DNA from: Corynebacterium sp. ES2730-CONJ
GTDB lineage: Bacteria; Actinomycetota; Actinomycetes; Mycobacteriales; Mycobacteriaceae
DNA length: 64,000 nucleotides
NCBI RefSeq assembly: GCF_024834055.1
Contig: NZ_JANUXZ010000002.1
Location: forward strand, 1 to 64,000
Direction of reading: 5' to 3'
The position numbers and the translations under genes are program-made. Under the pieces are notes generated by a model, which had not been told where the DNA came from, searched no databases, and was given only the letters and a program-made list of their open reading frames with translations. Positions within the stretch are counted from its first letter, which is position 1, and every line of letters begins with the position of its first letter. Positions 1-8,022 of this stretch are shown piece after piece.

Positions 1-170
1 GGTCAAAAACCAAGCAAGCCACACTCACCGGCCACCAAAAACACCACACCATTCACCAACACAACCCAACTGCAATCAAAAAAACAAAAAAACAATTGGC
101 ACACTATTGAGTTCTCAAACAACACACGTACGCTCGCCAAGAGATATTGGAACCACTGGCTGAAGCGACT
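1..170 (-). other. rRNA operon leader (16S upstream region), partial
   Basis: Read on the minus strand, positions 97-124 carry the actinobacterial pre-rRNA box (core GAGAACTCAATAGTGTGCCA) followed by a T-rich stretch. In this phylum the box lies in the leader before 16S rRNA and again in the 16S-23S spacer. No 16S sequence lies to the right, so this is the leader and the 16S gene should start just beyond the left edge. The assignment rests on recall of this conserved box. Confidence 0.75.
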
Positions 171-176
171 CGCTTA

Positions 177-205
177 AACTTAATAACTTCCTCCGATTTT
201 GTCAA
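177..205 (-). promoter_or_regulatory. rrn promoter, proximal (P2)
   Basis: On the minus strand TTGACA (205-200), a 17-nt spacer and TAAGTT (182-177) form a good sigma-A promoter directed into the rRNA leader. Transcription would start near 170, about 45 nt before the conserved leader box. Confidence 0.65.
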
Positions 206-275
206 ATCGACAGAGTCAAAGTTATTTTCATCTACGCCAAGCTCCTTCAGTTAGGCTCTCGCGCTGACTGTGGAT

Positions 276-304
276 ACTTTAGAACACGATGCACTATGGT
301 GCAA
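276..304 (-). promoter_or_regulatory. rrn promoter, distal (P1)
   Basis: On the minus strand TTGCAC (304-299), a 17-nt spacer and TAAAGT (281-276) form a second promoter-like site about 100 bp upstream of the proximal one. Tandem promoters are usual for rRNA operons. Confidence 0.5.
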
Positions 305-690
305 ATCTGGTCGTCTGTCACCGTAATAAATCGATTTCGTACAGGCCTTTTGCCCCTTTTGGGAAATTGAATACCACCGCATCGACGGGGACTAATTGGC
401 CTGGTTTTTTAGAGGGACTATAGACTATTGAACCCACACATTGACCACTCCGAGGCTCCCCTTTTACCTTCTCCTTCATCGACCGTTGCAAACCTGATCC
501 TCTCCGGCTTCGAGGTTCAACTTATTCAACACCAGGCGGCTCGTGCCGGTAAACACCCTTGTCTCCTACCTGATCTGACGCTAAGAATGAACATACAAGA
601 TCTACCTCAGTTAGTCCGGCTCTTCATTACTATCCTCACCAGCCGTATGTCGGGGTGGTTCAGGAATCACGTATGCCTCGAACTCGTGGT
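305..690. other. intergenic, no supported gene
   Basis: This lies between the rrn promoters and the end of the iron-transport operon. It contains an open frame on the plus strand (428-694) with no recognisable domain and no ribosome binding site, which I do not accept as a gene. I see no clear terminator hairpin for the leftward iron operon. Confidence 0.4.
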
Positions 691-1446
691 CTAGTGATAA
701 CAGGCCAAGCGCCCGTCTGGCCCATCTATAACAGTAACTTGAGTATTGAAAATGGAACTGAGAATATCACTGTTAATGACCTCGTCGACTGACCCAAACG
801 CAACAATTTTTCCGCTCTTACAGGCCACCACATAGTCCGCGTAGCGGGCGGCAAAGTTTATATCATGCAGGACAACGATAATGGTCCTCCCTAAAGATTT
901 AGCAGCCCGGTGTAAGTGGCGCATCATATCGACAGAGTGAGCAATATCCAGGTTATTCAAGGGTTCATCCAGCAGAACATACTCTGTCTCCTGCGCCAAA
1001 ACCATTGCCACATAGGCCCGCTGGCGCTGGCCGCCTGATAGTTGATCCAGGTACCGATTTTGAAGATCCTTGAGGTGAAAAAACTCGATATATTTTGTGA
1101 TTATCTCTTCGTCGTCAGAGTTTAGCCGACCTTGGGAGTAAGGAAAGCGCCCAAAGCCCACTAGTTGGCGCACCGTGAGTTTGGTGACAAAGTGGTTTTC
1201 TTGACGCAGGACAGAAAGGATTTTCGCCAAATCTTTCGACTTAGTGGTGTGGACGTCACAACCACCGACGGTGATCTGGCCAGCATCGCAGTCTAAGAGC
1301 CTGCCGATCATTGTCATGATCGTGGACTTTCCCGCTCCATTGGGGCCGATAAGGGCGGTTATCCCGTGCGCTGGAATTTTAGCGGTGATGGGGCCAATAG
1401 TGGTTTCCCCCGCGTAGCTTTTGACAACATCTTTTAGCTCAATCAC
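691..1446 (-). CDS. iron-siderophore ABC transporter, ATP-binding protein
   Basis: A 251-residue cytoplasmic ATPase of the FecE/FepC class that powers import of ferric siderophore. Visible motifs are Walker A GPNGAGKST (34-42), Q-loop near Q82, signature LSGGQ (136-140), Walker B VLLDE (157-161) and switch histidine H194. It is the last gene of a leftward operon: its ATG overlaps the stop of the upstream permease gene by 4 bp, which suggests translational coupling. The operon position near smpB resembles a DtxR-regulated siderophore transporter of C. glutamicum. Substrate specificity cannot be read from the sequence. Confidence 0.93.
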   Translation of the reverse strand: MIELKDVVKSYAGETTIGPITAKIPAHGITALIGPNGAGKSTIMTMIGRLLDCDAGQITVGGCDVHTTKSKDLAKILSVLRQENHFVTKLTVRQLVGFGRFPYSQGRLNSDDEEIITKYIEFFHLKDLQNRYLDQLSGGQRQRAYVAMVLAQETEYVLLDEPLNNLDIAHSVDMMRHLHRAAKSLGRTIIVVLHDINFAARYADYVVACKSGKIVAFGSVDEVINSDILSSIFNTQVTVIDGPDGRLACYH

Positions 1447-2414
1447 AGCCGACCTCTTCTTAGGATTACTAATAGGAAAACGGAGCCACCCACCAACTCG
1501 ATGATGATGGAAACTACCCCCTGGGCATTGAAAATATGGCGCAAAATAAAATAAGCGCTGGTCAAAACTAGGAAGCTGATACCAATGGCCATAGGATAGA
1601 TGAGCCGATGATCATAGGTATCTGTGGCCTGATACGCCAACGTTGCTACCAGGAAACCGAGGAAAGTCATTGGCCCCACCAATGCGGTTGTACACGCCAT
1701 CAGAATTGCTACCAGAACTAGAGTGTAGATAGCGTTTGCCTTATGATTTACCCCTAAGTTTCGGGCCATATCCGGGCCTAAGGATATGACGTTCAAGCGA
1801 CGCGCGTTGAAAAAGAGCATTCCCGTAGCTACAACAACCAAAGGAATGGCCACCGGGTAAAATTCCGTCTCAGCATTACTAACCGAACCGAAGAGGCGCG
1901 CGGTGAGAACATCGAATTCACTGGGAGTTAACATGCGCTGCATGAAGGCGGAGAGGGAACCAAGGCCGCCTCCGATAACCACACCAACTAAGAGCATGGC
2001 GTGCATATTGTGGGTACTCCGGGTCAATAGCCAGCTATAAAGCAGTAAACACAGTGCTACCATCACAGCCATTTGCAAGAGGAAATTAGACATAGTCCGA
2101 GCTTGGTTGAGCCCGGCTGAGCCTAAGAAGAAAATAGTCGCCGTGTGAATAGTTACGTAAAGAGATTCGAACCCCATTATTGAGGGGGTGAGAATTCGGT
2201 TATTGGTCACCGTCTGGAAGGACACCGTAGCCATAGCCTGACACACTGCAACTATGGCCATAGCAATAACGGACTCAAGACGTCGGTTAGCAATGAGCCA
2301 AAACTTCTCCGAGCCAAAGGGCATGGGGTTGTTGTAGGCCAATAGACCAAAGGCGCTCGATAAAGCCAATGCCCACACGATTATAAGGACGACTAAGTAT
2401 CGCTTAGTTGGCAC
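1443..2414 (-). CDS. iron-siderophore ABC transporter permease (FecCD family)
   Basis: A 323-residue polytopic membrane protein, hydrophobic almost throughout with about nine predicted helices, of the FecCD/BtuC permease family. The segment around GPMTFLGFL matches the conserved cytoplasmic loop that contacts the ATPase. It pairs with the adjacent permease as a heterodimeric channel and is closer to the FatC/CeuC-type second permease. It overlaps the gene before it by 11 bp and the gene after it by 4 bp, so all three are probably co-translated. Confidence 0.92.
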   Translation of the reverse strand: MPTKRYLVVLIIVWALALSSAFGLLAYNNPMPFGSEKFWLIANRRLESVIAMAIVAVCQAMATVSFQTVTNNRILTPSIMGFESLYVTIHTATIFFLGSAGLNQARTMSNFLLQMAVMVALCLLLYSWLLTRSTHNMHAMLLVGVVIGGGLGSLSAFMQRMLTPSEFDVLTARLFGSVSNAETEFYPVAIPLVVVATGMLFFNARRLNVISLGPDMARNLGVNHKANAIYTLVLVAILMACTTALVGPMTFLGFLVATLAYQATDTYDHRLIYPMAIGISFLVLTSAYFILRHIFNAQGVVSIIIELVGGSVFLLVILRRGRL

Positions 2415-3378
2415 GGGTCGACCTCACGATCAAGATGACAAAGACAACCGCGCCCACCAGTCCGAGGATAACAGCAACGGGCATTTCGAATGGCGCAATG
2501 ATTGTCCGACCCACCAGGTCACAGAGCGTGACAATGCCAATTCCCAGAAGGCACACCCAGGGCAAGTTGGAACGCAAATCGTCACCTCGGATGAGGGATA
2601 CAACGTTGGGGACGATCAGCCCGATAAAAGGGAGGGCTCCTACAACTACTGTCACTACGCCGGTGGCTACCGCGATCAGGCCCGTGCCGATCAGAAGTAA
2701 GCGGTTGTAATCTATCCCCACATTTGTAGCGACGTCTTGACCAAGCCCCACCACTGTGAGCCGGTCCGCGTAGTAGAAAACTCCGATGAGCACGAATAAG
2801 ACAACCCACAAAACCTCGTACTGGCCACTATAAACTGAGGTAAAAGATCCCATGAACCAAATGCCAAGCTGCTGCAGCATCTGCATGGTTAGGGCGAAGA
2901 AGCTAGAAACCGCAGACACCACCGCCCCCAGCATGATGCCAATAATGGGAACGATGAGGCTGGAGCGCAGCTGCACCTTGCGCAAAAAGGCAAAGAAAAT
3001 CATGGTGCCTACAAAGGCAAAGAGTACCGCTACCATCATGCGGGTGAGAACGTTGGCATTGGGGAAGAAAGCGAATGTAGTCAACAACCCCAGCCCCGCC
3101 CATTCGGTGGTCCCAGTGGTGGTAGGTTCTACAAAGCGATTTTGAGTGAGAAGCTGCATGACCAGTCCCCCCATGGCCATTGCCGCTCCGGAGAGAACTA
3201 GGGCTACGGTTCGAGGCACGCGGGTGGTCATAAACATTTCTCGACCATCGTCATTGCCTAAGATGTCGTACTGCCCCGTACTAAGAGAGAGAACCAAAAG
3301 AGCTAATACGACCACTAGGCCAATAAGCAGCTTCATATCAAAAAGCTTGGGGCGGGTTATTGTATCCATTATCTTCAA
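2404..3378 (-). CDS. iron-siderophore ABC transporter permease (FecCD family)
   Basis: A 324-residue integral membrane protein of the FecCD family. The segments VPRTVALVLSGAAMAMGGLVMQ and GALPFIGLIVPN are hallmark FecCD regions; the latter is the ATPase-coupling loop. It is the first permease of the operon (FatD/CeuB-like) and lies after the binding-protein gene, separated from it by a hairpin that may lower its expression relative to the binding protein. Confidence 0.93.
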   Translation of the reverse strand: MKIMDTITRPKLFDMKLLIGLVVVLALLVLSLSTGQYDILGNDDGREMFMTTRVPRTVALVLSGAAMAMGGLVMQLLTQNRFVEPTTTGTTEWAGLGLLTTFAFFPNANVLTRMMVAVLFAFVGTMIFFAFLRKVQLRSSLIVPIIGIMLGAVVSAVSSFFALTMQMLQQLGIWFMGSFTSVYSGQYEVLWVVLFVLIGVFYYADRLTVVGLGQDVATNVGIDYNRLLLIGTGLIAVATGVVTVVVGALPFIGLIVPNVVSLIRGDDLRSNLPWVCLLGIGIVTLCDLVGRTIIAPFEMPVAVILGLVGAVVFVILIVRSTRAN

Positions 3379-3396
3379 ATCCCGTTGGATAAAAAT

Positions 3397-3432
3397 AAGG
3401 CCGGAACTGCCAACGTGGGCATATCCGGCCTT
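3397..3432 (-). terminator. intercistronic hairpin with U-run
   Basis: Perfect 9-bp arms (AAGGCCGGA at 3397-3405, TCCGGCCTT at 3424-3432) are followed on the minus strand by TTATTTTT. It lies between the binding-protein stop and the first permease start, so it probably acts as a partial terminator or mRNA stabiliser giving excess binding protein. Confidence 0.7.
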
Positions 3433-3451
3433 AGCAGCTTATAAAGGTGAC

Positions 3452-4489
3452 TTACTTCTGTGCAGCTTCAAGAGCGTCTGCAATAGCGTTGAGAGTCTCC
3501 GTATAAGTAATGATATTTTCGTTGTAGTAGGTATCCTCAGGGGCAACTACTATATGGCCGTTCTTCACAGCTTTTACGTTGTTTAGTGCGGCATTTTCAA
3601 GGATGAGCTTCTCGCCGTGAGCAACACCCTCATCAGCACCCACCACCGCGTCACGGTCCATGACGAAGATCCAATCGGGGTTAGATTCCGCGATGGCTTC
3701 AACAGAAATGTCATCGCCCTGGTGGTCGTCGGTCGCATTTTCCACCTGAAGCGCAGGGGTTAGGCCTAACCACTCGAATACTGGCCCGAAGTAGCGGCCT
3801 TTACCGGGTGCTATATAGCCAATCTCTCCACCGGAGGTGTTAGCAGCCATAACGGTCATGGCAGGGTCATAAGCATCCTTTGCGCGCTTGAGGGCTGCTT
3901 TGAAGTCATCAACCAGCTTGGCGGCATCGTCTTCGTGTCCGAAGAGAGTCCCCAGCGCGAGGGTTTGGCGAATGAGTTCTTCATCGAAGGGTTTGCCGTC
4001 CCGAGGCTCGAAATCAAGAATCGGAACATCCCCTACTAGACCCTGCATAGCTTCCTGATGCTGCTGGAAGCGCTGGCCGTTGATGACCACATCAGGGCTT
4101 GCGACCACAAGGGCCTCTAGGTCCGGCTCCCGGTGTACCTTCAAGTCGGCTTCAACGGTGTCTTTATTAATCTTCCCTTGAAGCGGTTTAGGAATGAGCC
4201 CTAGGGGTGCGGCCACGATGGGAACGCCCCAGTTGTCAAGGATTTCAAAGGAGCGGTTGTCCGTCACTGCTACCCGCTTGAAGGGCAGGCTCAGGGTGTG
4301 CTCGCCGTTGTTGTCCTCGATGGTGAGAGTGCCCATAGCTTGTTCGTTGGCGCCCTGAGCAACTGAGGCAACTCCGGAGGTAGCGGAACCAGCACCATCT
4401 GAGGCATCGTCAGCTGATGAGCATGACGCTACCAACATTGATGCTGATACTGCCGCAGCCACAGCTGCTTTGCGGAAATGTATAGCCAT
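3452..4489 (-). CDS. siderophore-binding lipoprotein of the iron ABC transporter
   Basis: The 345-residue solute-binding protein captures ferric siderophore at the cell surface and delivers it to the two permeases. The N-terminus is a lipoprotein signal ending in lipobox LVASC with lipidated C23. A Fe-siderophore-binding fold (FatB/CeuA-like) follows, with typical segments such as KRVAVTDNR and DVVINGQRF. I chose the ATG at 4489 because AGGAGC lies correctly upstream and the signal peptide begins there; the frame stays open to 4558, but that extension lacks support and contains the candidate operator. First gene of the operon. Confidence 0.92.
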   Translation of the reverse strand: MAIHFRKAAVAAAVSASMLVASCSSADDASDGAGSATSGVASVAQGANEQAMGTLTIEDNNGEHTLSLPFKRVAVTDNRSFEILDNWGVPIVAAPLGLIPKPLQGKINKDTVEADLKVHREPDLEALVVASPDVVINGQRFQQHQEAMQGLVGDVPILDFEPRDGKPFDEELIRQTLALGTLFGHEDDAAKLVDDFKAALKRAKDAYDPAMTVMAANTSGGEIGYIAPGKGRYFGPVFEWLGLTPALQVENATDDHQGDDISVEAIAESNPDWIFVMDRDAVVGADEGVAHGEKLILENAALNNVKAVKNGHIVVAPEDTYYNENIITYTETLNAIADALEAAQK

Positions 4490-4534
4490 AAAAAAGCTCC
4501 TAAGAATCATGCGAAAGTATGCCAAAAGGAGTTT

Positions 4535-4581
4535 AACTAAAGTTTGGCTTAGTTTCAAAACTTTAGGAAATCCTTACCTAT
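4535..4581 (-). promoter_or_regulatory. candidate DtxR operator region of the iron operon
   Basis: Positions 4563-4581 match the DtxR consensus TTAGGTTAGGCTAACCTAA at about 13 of 19 positions, with both half-sites recognisable (TTAGG and ACCTA). Nearby, AACTAA (4535-4540) and TTAGTT (4549-4554) form an inverted repeat. DtxR represses siderophore uptake under iron excess in corynebacteria. The match is imperfect, so this is a candidate. Confidence 0.45.
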
Positions 4582-4589
4582 CAAACAAA

Positions 4590-5100
4590 GGCAGTCCTAT
4601 GTTAAACAGGTACTAGTTCGCTGTCTCGTACCGCCGGGATCTGCCGCAAGTACGCACGCGAGTCACCTTGCCCCCTTTTTTCTATCCCCCGTATCTTTCG
4701 TCCTACCGCCTCGACCAGCAGATAAGCTGCAGGGCGCTCCAGGCACCCCTCCACCTCAAAAGCCATCATGATTGGTGCGGTTCGACGGTGGTGTCCGCAT
4801 TCACTCGTTGCGTATGCCTTCCCCACCTCTTGCTAACCAACCTCTTGTATTTGGGCGGGGGGTAACGGTGTCAGCAATTTAGTTCCACACTGCCTCCCCC
4901 GCATATTGGGTAGTGGGTATATACCAAGTTTTGTGTATCGTTACCCAGTCGCCGCGCTCGCGCCATGGTTGATGTGAAAAATAGTCGGCTGTTTTAATGG
5001 AGGGACACCAAGACCATTTTAGAGCCATTTTAGGGCCATTTTTGGGACGAATCGGGACGGATTGGGACAATCCCTAAGAGACCATAACCGCAGCTAAAAA
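4590..5100. other. intergenic between iron operon and tmRNA-element left end
   Basis: No convincing gene. Two open frames (4602-4826 and 4879-5070, both minus) lack domains and ribosome binding sites. Positions 5017-5072 hold short imperfect repeats of the type CCATTTTAG and GGGACGGATTGGGACA. This should be the original downstream flank of the tmRNA gene before the element inserted. Confidence 0.4.
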
Positions 5101-5102
5101 GC

Positions 5103-5136
5103 AAAAAACCCAGCTACTCAAGGTAACTGGGTTTTT
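5103..5136 (-). terminator. original tmRNA terminator, now at the element's left junction
   Basis: AAAACCCAG (5105-5113) and CTGGGTTTT (5127-5135) form a hairpin with flanking A and T runs. It immediately follows the displaced tmRNA 3' end, so it was probably the ssrA terminator before integration. Confidence 0.65.
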
Positions 5137-5141
5137 CTCCG

Positions 5142-5157
5142 GTGGAGCCGCCGGGAA
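5142..5157 (-). repeat. att site, left (displaced tmRNA 3' end)
   Basis: The 16-bp GTGGAGCCGCCGGGAA is identical to 11807-11822, where it forms the 3' acceptor end of the tmRNA gene. The next bases continue imperfectly (CTGAAC here, TCGAAC in the gene). This is the duplicated core expected of a tyrosine integrase using the ssrA 3' end. Confidence 0.85.
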
Positions 5158-5220
5158 CTGAACTCCCTCACCACTAAACACCAGGTTAAATGCACAAAAT
5201 CAGAAACCTAATCCGCTGGT

Positions 5221-5240
5221 GTTGCGTAACTGTTGCGTAA
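5221..5240 (+). repeat. integrase arm-type sites, left (2 copies)
   Basis: GTTGCGTA occurs at 5221 and 5232, 11 bp apart. The 20-mer GTTGCGTAACTGTTGCGTAA is identical to 11674-11693 at the other end of the element. Helically phased repeats inside both att cores are the signature of arm-type integrase binding sites. Confidence 0.65.
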
Positions 5241-5273
5241 CTCGCGGTAAACACCTCACAGGAAGGCCGCCCA

Positions 5274-5492
5274 ATGACCACCCAACCAAGGGACACAACA
5301 ACCCTGCAGCGCACTACCAAGCGCCCCAACCTCAAACACAAGATACACCACATCGAACCCAACGGAACAGTGCACGCCCTATGTGGTCGCACCTGGAACC
5401 AAGGCAATGGATGCGTGATAGCTGGGCACCAAGAAAAGCTACCGTGCCCCGCCTGCATTGCTGCCCAACACCTCCTAAAGGTCACAGCATGA
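5274..5492 (+). CDS. small Cys/His-rich protein of the integrative element
   Basis: A 72-residue protein with no family I can name. It starts at an ATG preceded by GGAAGG at good spacing. The C-terminal half holds HALCGRTW and CPAC with further Cys and His between them, in a spacing that could form a zinc ribbon. Its TGA overlaps the ATG of the next gene (ATGA), so the two are translationally coupled. It is transcribed away from all other element genes. Satellites often place interference or packaging-redirection genes at such an end, but nothing in the sequence proves that role. Confidence 0.65.
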   Translation: MTTQPRDTTTLQRTTKRPNLKHKIHHIEPNGTVHALCGRTWNQGNGCVIAGHQEKLPCPACIAAQHLLKVTA

Positions 5493-5914
5493 GCACCGTA
5501 CCCCTACCAAGACCAGACCAGCCAGACCACTACACCGGAACATGGAACCGCGTGCACGTCCACACCCTTTACCCAGACACAAGTGCTGGAGTCTGGCACT
5601 TGTCACTGCCAGATGTTCAAGCAGGAAGCTACTGCACCCAGTTCAACCCTGTAGCGGCCTGTCCGCTCCCCGGGAAAACTCTCCGACTGCGCACCGGAGG
5701 GTATTTCATTGTCGAACGTAAAGGCATAACCGTAGGCCGCCTCATGCGCTACCACCAGTTAATTGAGCTGGGTTACCACGAAACCGCGCTACAACCATGC
5801 CCAGACTGCCTAACCATGGCCGGGGTTGCTGCTGAGATGATCGGGCAGTCACAATACCCCGTTAAAACACTGTTAAAGCAAATGAAGACACTACCACCCC
5901 AACCAGTGCAATAA
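5489..5914 (+). CDS. Cys-containing hypothetical protein of the integrative element
   Basis: A 141-residue protein of unknown function. I chose the ATG at 5489 because it overlaps the preceding stop as ATGA; the frame is open upstream to 5219, but that part only shadows the preceding gene. Visible features are YCTQF, AACPLPG and a late CPDC motif followed by a helix, again possibly zinc-binding. The overall plan (N-terminal sheet-like part, then a Cys pair near residue 110) echoes the first protein, so the two may be related in function. Confidence 0.6.
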   Translation: MSTVPLPRPDQPDHYTGTWNRVHVHTLYPDTSAGVWHLSLPDVQAGSYCTQFNPVAACPLPGKTLRLRTGGYFIVERKGITVGRLMRYHQLIELGYHETALQPCPDCLTMAGVAAEMIGQSQYPVKTLLKQMKTLPPQPVQ

Positions 5915-5945
5915 AACGCCTCAAATCGCGAAATTGAACAGGCAA

Positions 5946-5993
5946 AACACACCCCGCCCCTAACGCAATCACCGGTGGCGGGGTGTTCTTGCC
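5946..5993 (+). terminator. terminator after the small plus-strand operon
   Basis: The arms ACACCCCGCC and GGCGGGGTGT are separated by about 20 nt and followed by TCTTG. This GC-rich hairpin closes the two-gene operon; the U-run is weak. Confidence 0.5.
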
Positions 5994-6343
5994 CCAGCGT
6001 TAGACGACACCACTGCGCCCCTGGGGATTTTTGAACCCTAAAACCTCTTGCACACCTTCCCCACGGCTACGCAGAGCAATGTGCATTGGTGCCCCCCCAA
6101 CCCCCAAATACTGGTGCGCGGGCACTGTGAGCTAAGGCCACCTCTCTGGGTAATAGTGCTTTTTCTGTAACCCGTACAGTCTGGGGGACTCTATGCCTTC
6201 CGGGGGCTTCAACGCAGAGGGTGGGGGGCACCCCCTCCCCCACCTTCCTGGCACCACAGTGGGCGATGCTGCTGGGTGTGTGTACGGGTCTGGGGTTTTT
6301 AGAGACTCACGTCTAAATGTTTTTTACGTCTGACCGTAAAGAA
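5994..6343. other. non-coding stretch of the element
   Basis: No gene is supported. It contains runs of C and G (near 6090-6105 and 6225-6240) and, at 6302-6315, AGAC-N4-GTCT near two ACGTCT copies. It separates the plus-strand pair from the iteron array. Confidence 0.4.
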
Positions 6344-6497
6344 CACTGTTCCACCGTTCCGCCTGGTAGTGGTATGTTTTTAACGTGTTCCGGAACTGTT
6401 CCAAGTTGTGATCCTTTCTTCTTGGAACAGTATGGAACAGATAAGGAACAGTTAAAAAATATTCTTTAACCTGGTGGAACACTGGAACATTGTTCCT
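6344..6497. other. candidate replication origin: iterons flanking an AT-rich core
   Basis: The hexamer TGTTCC/GGAACA occurs nine times within 150 bp: TGTTCC at 6347, 6386, 6397 and 6491, and GGAACA at 6424, 6434, 6445, 6476 and 6484. A tenth variant, CGTTCC, lies at 6355. The groups flank a very AT-rich core at 6451-6470 (TTAAAAAATATTC). The array sits just beyond the stop of the SF3 helicase gene. Staphylococcal pathogenicity islands have this arrangement: iterons on both sides of an AT-rich region, downstream of the rep/helicase gene. The repeats are seen directly; origin function is inferred. Confidence 0.6.
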
Positions 6498-6503
6498 TTA
6501 AGG

Positions 6504-8021
6504 TTAGTAGTAAAAATCTACAGGCCTTAACTTGATTCCAAGAACAAACCTTGCCCTTTTGCGCTCCTTCTTGGTGCTGTCTGGCAAATCTCGTAGACGG
6601 TCATTAATCCGTTGTCCACTAGCCGCGCGCAAATTCCTGCACATCGTGGCTTGGTTAGGCGTATTCCTATAGCCATTCTCCTGGTGCCACCTTGTCCACA
6701 TTTTGTAGACCTCTGGTGTTCGGACTCTGTCGTTTTCGTTTCCCGTCACCTCCAAACAGTCTTCAATGAATTGGTGTGCTGTGGAGGCGGCATCATGCAT
6801 GTGGTTAGTCATTTCCGCCATCGTGGTAGGCACTGTAAACCGGCCTGCCTCCTCCAGTCGTTTCAACCCCTCCAGTGCCCAGTTAAAGATGCCGGGCATC
6901 TCCTTGGAAAGCTTTGCCCCTAGGTGAGTGTCCTCATTGCCCTCCACGCTGCGTTGTAGTTCGAACATCATAAAGCGGGACACAATAGCCCCGGATGCGT
7001 CTACAAAGCGCGGTAGCTCATTGGAGGCGATAACGAACCGGTTGGATAGTTTCCCACTCCAGGGGCTAATACCCTTGCGGTCTACGGTTATTGAGTCTTC
7101 CCCAATGATGCCCAACAGCCTTTCTGTCATTACCTGGTTGTTTCCTGGTTTGGCTTCCCTGGCGTCTCCAATAACGACTAAGGGCTTGCCAATGAGTGAC
7201 CAGGCACCAAAATCACCGCCCAATGAATTGAGCGTGGGGGCAACTGTATTGTTCTTCCCTACCAGTTGTGTAAGTACTCGCTGGATGGTGCCCTTGCCCG
7301 CCCTTCGAGGCCCTACCATTAGTAGTGCTTTGTGCATGTCGGTGCGGCCTGAAATGATATACCCGGCAAATTCCTGTAGGCATTTTTCCGCATTGGGGTC
7401 ATGGGCAAAGGTCTCTGCAAGGAACTGTGACCACACCGGGGTACTGGCATTGGGGTCGTATGCGTAGGGCAGGCAATAGGTGTTGAACAGACGTGGGGTA
7501 TGCGGGTGCATCTTCCCTGTGGGGATGTGGAATAGCCCATTTTCCATTGCTACGAACTCCCCCGGTTTGCCTGGTAGTTCTCCTGTATCCCCTGCCAGCA
7601 TGGGCGGGGTGGCGTTATCGGGTACCACGTAATCCACCAGCGACATAAGGGCATCGATGGTGTTATTTAGCTTAGATGACGTTGGTTTCCAGTCCACAAG
7701 GGTGGCTTTACCATCGCCCTGGTGTTTTTCATATACAGCGGCGTCTAACACTCTGTATAGGTCGTTCTTGAGTTTTATATGCGGGTTACGACCAAGGACA
7801 CTTCTTAGCTCCCAGTGTGTGCCTTCGTGTCGCCAAAAATCACCGCGCCAATAGGCAAGTGTAGGAAGGCCGTTTGCTGTGTACAACTCTCTATTTAAGC
7901 ACTTGGCTACGCGATATGGCTCACTAGGTGATGGGACTTCAAGCGCCCCGGGTTTAGCCTCTATTTCCCTGCGTGCAATGAGTTGCATATCAGTTGGGGC
8001 GGGTCTGCTTTGTGCGTTCAT
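6504..8021 (-). CDS. SF3 helicase / phage-plasmid primase (P4/D5 family)
   Basis: A 505-residue protein of the P4/D5-type superfamily 3 helicases used by satellites and plasmids to unwind their own origin. It has a D5_N-like N-terminal region, Walker A GPRRAGKGT (237-245), Walker B LVVIGD (D286), motif C ending in the sensor asparagine N334 (VIASNE) and a winged-helix-like C-terminal part. It starts 1 bp after the stop of the primase-polymerase gene, so they are co-translated; together they replace the single primase-helicase of P4. The iteron array follows directly. Confidence 0.9.
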   Translation of the reverse strand: MNAQSRPAPTDMQLIARREIEAKPGALEVPSPSEPYRVAKCLNRELYTANGLPTLAYWRGDFWRHEGTHWELRSVLGRNPHIKLKNDLYRVLDAAVYEKHQGDGKATLVDWKPTSSKLNNTIDALMSLVDYVVPDNATPPMLAGDTGELPGKPGEFVAMENGLFHIPTGKMHPHTPRLFNTYCLPYAYDPNASTPVWSQFLAETFAHDPNAEKCLQEFAGYIISGRTDMHKALLMVGPRRAGKGTIQRVLTQLVGKNNTVAPTLNSLGGDFGAWSLIGKPLVVIGDAREAKPGNNQVMTERLLGIIGEDSITVDRKGISPWSGKLSNRFVIASNELPRFVDASGAIVSRFMMFELQRSVEGNEDTHLGAKLSKEMPGIFNWALEGLKRLEEAGRFTVPTTMAEMTNHMHDAASTAHQFIEDCLEVTGNENDRVRTPEVYKMWTRWHQENGYRNTPNQATMCRNLRAASGQRINDRLRDLPDSTKKERKRARFVLGIKLRPVDFYY

Positions 8022-8022
8022 A

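Noticed and set aside
428..694. 88-codon plus-strand open frame next to the rrn promoters
   Set aside because: No ribosome binding site, no domain and odd composition; probably chance.
4602..5070. Two minus-strand open frames downstream of the displaced tmRNA end
   Set aside because: No start signals or recognisable motifs; low-complexity repeats in the DNA.
5219..5488. Upstream extension of the second small element gene
   Set aside because: It overlaps the better-supported first gene in another frame; the ATGA junction at 5489 explains the real start.
6020..6060. tRNA-like sequence (GGGATTTTTGAACCC)
   Set aside because: No matching acceptor, D or anticodon stems.
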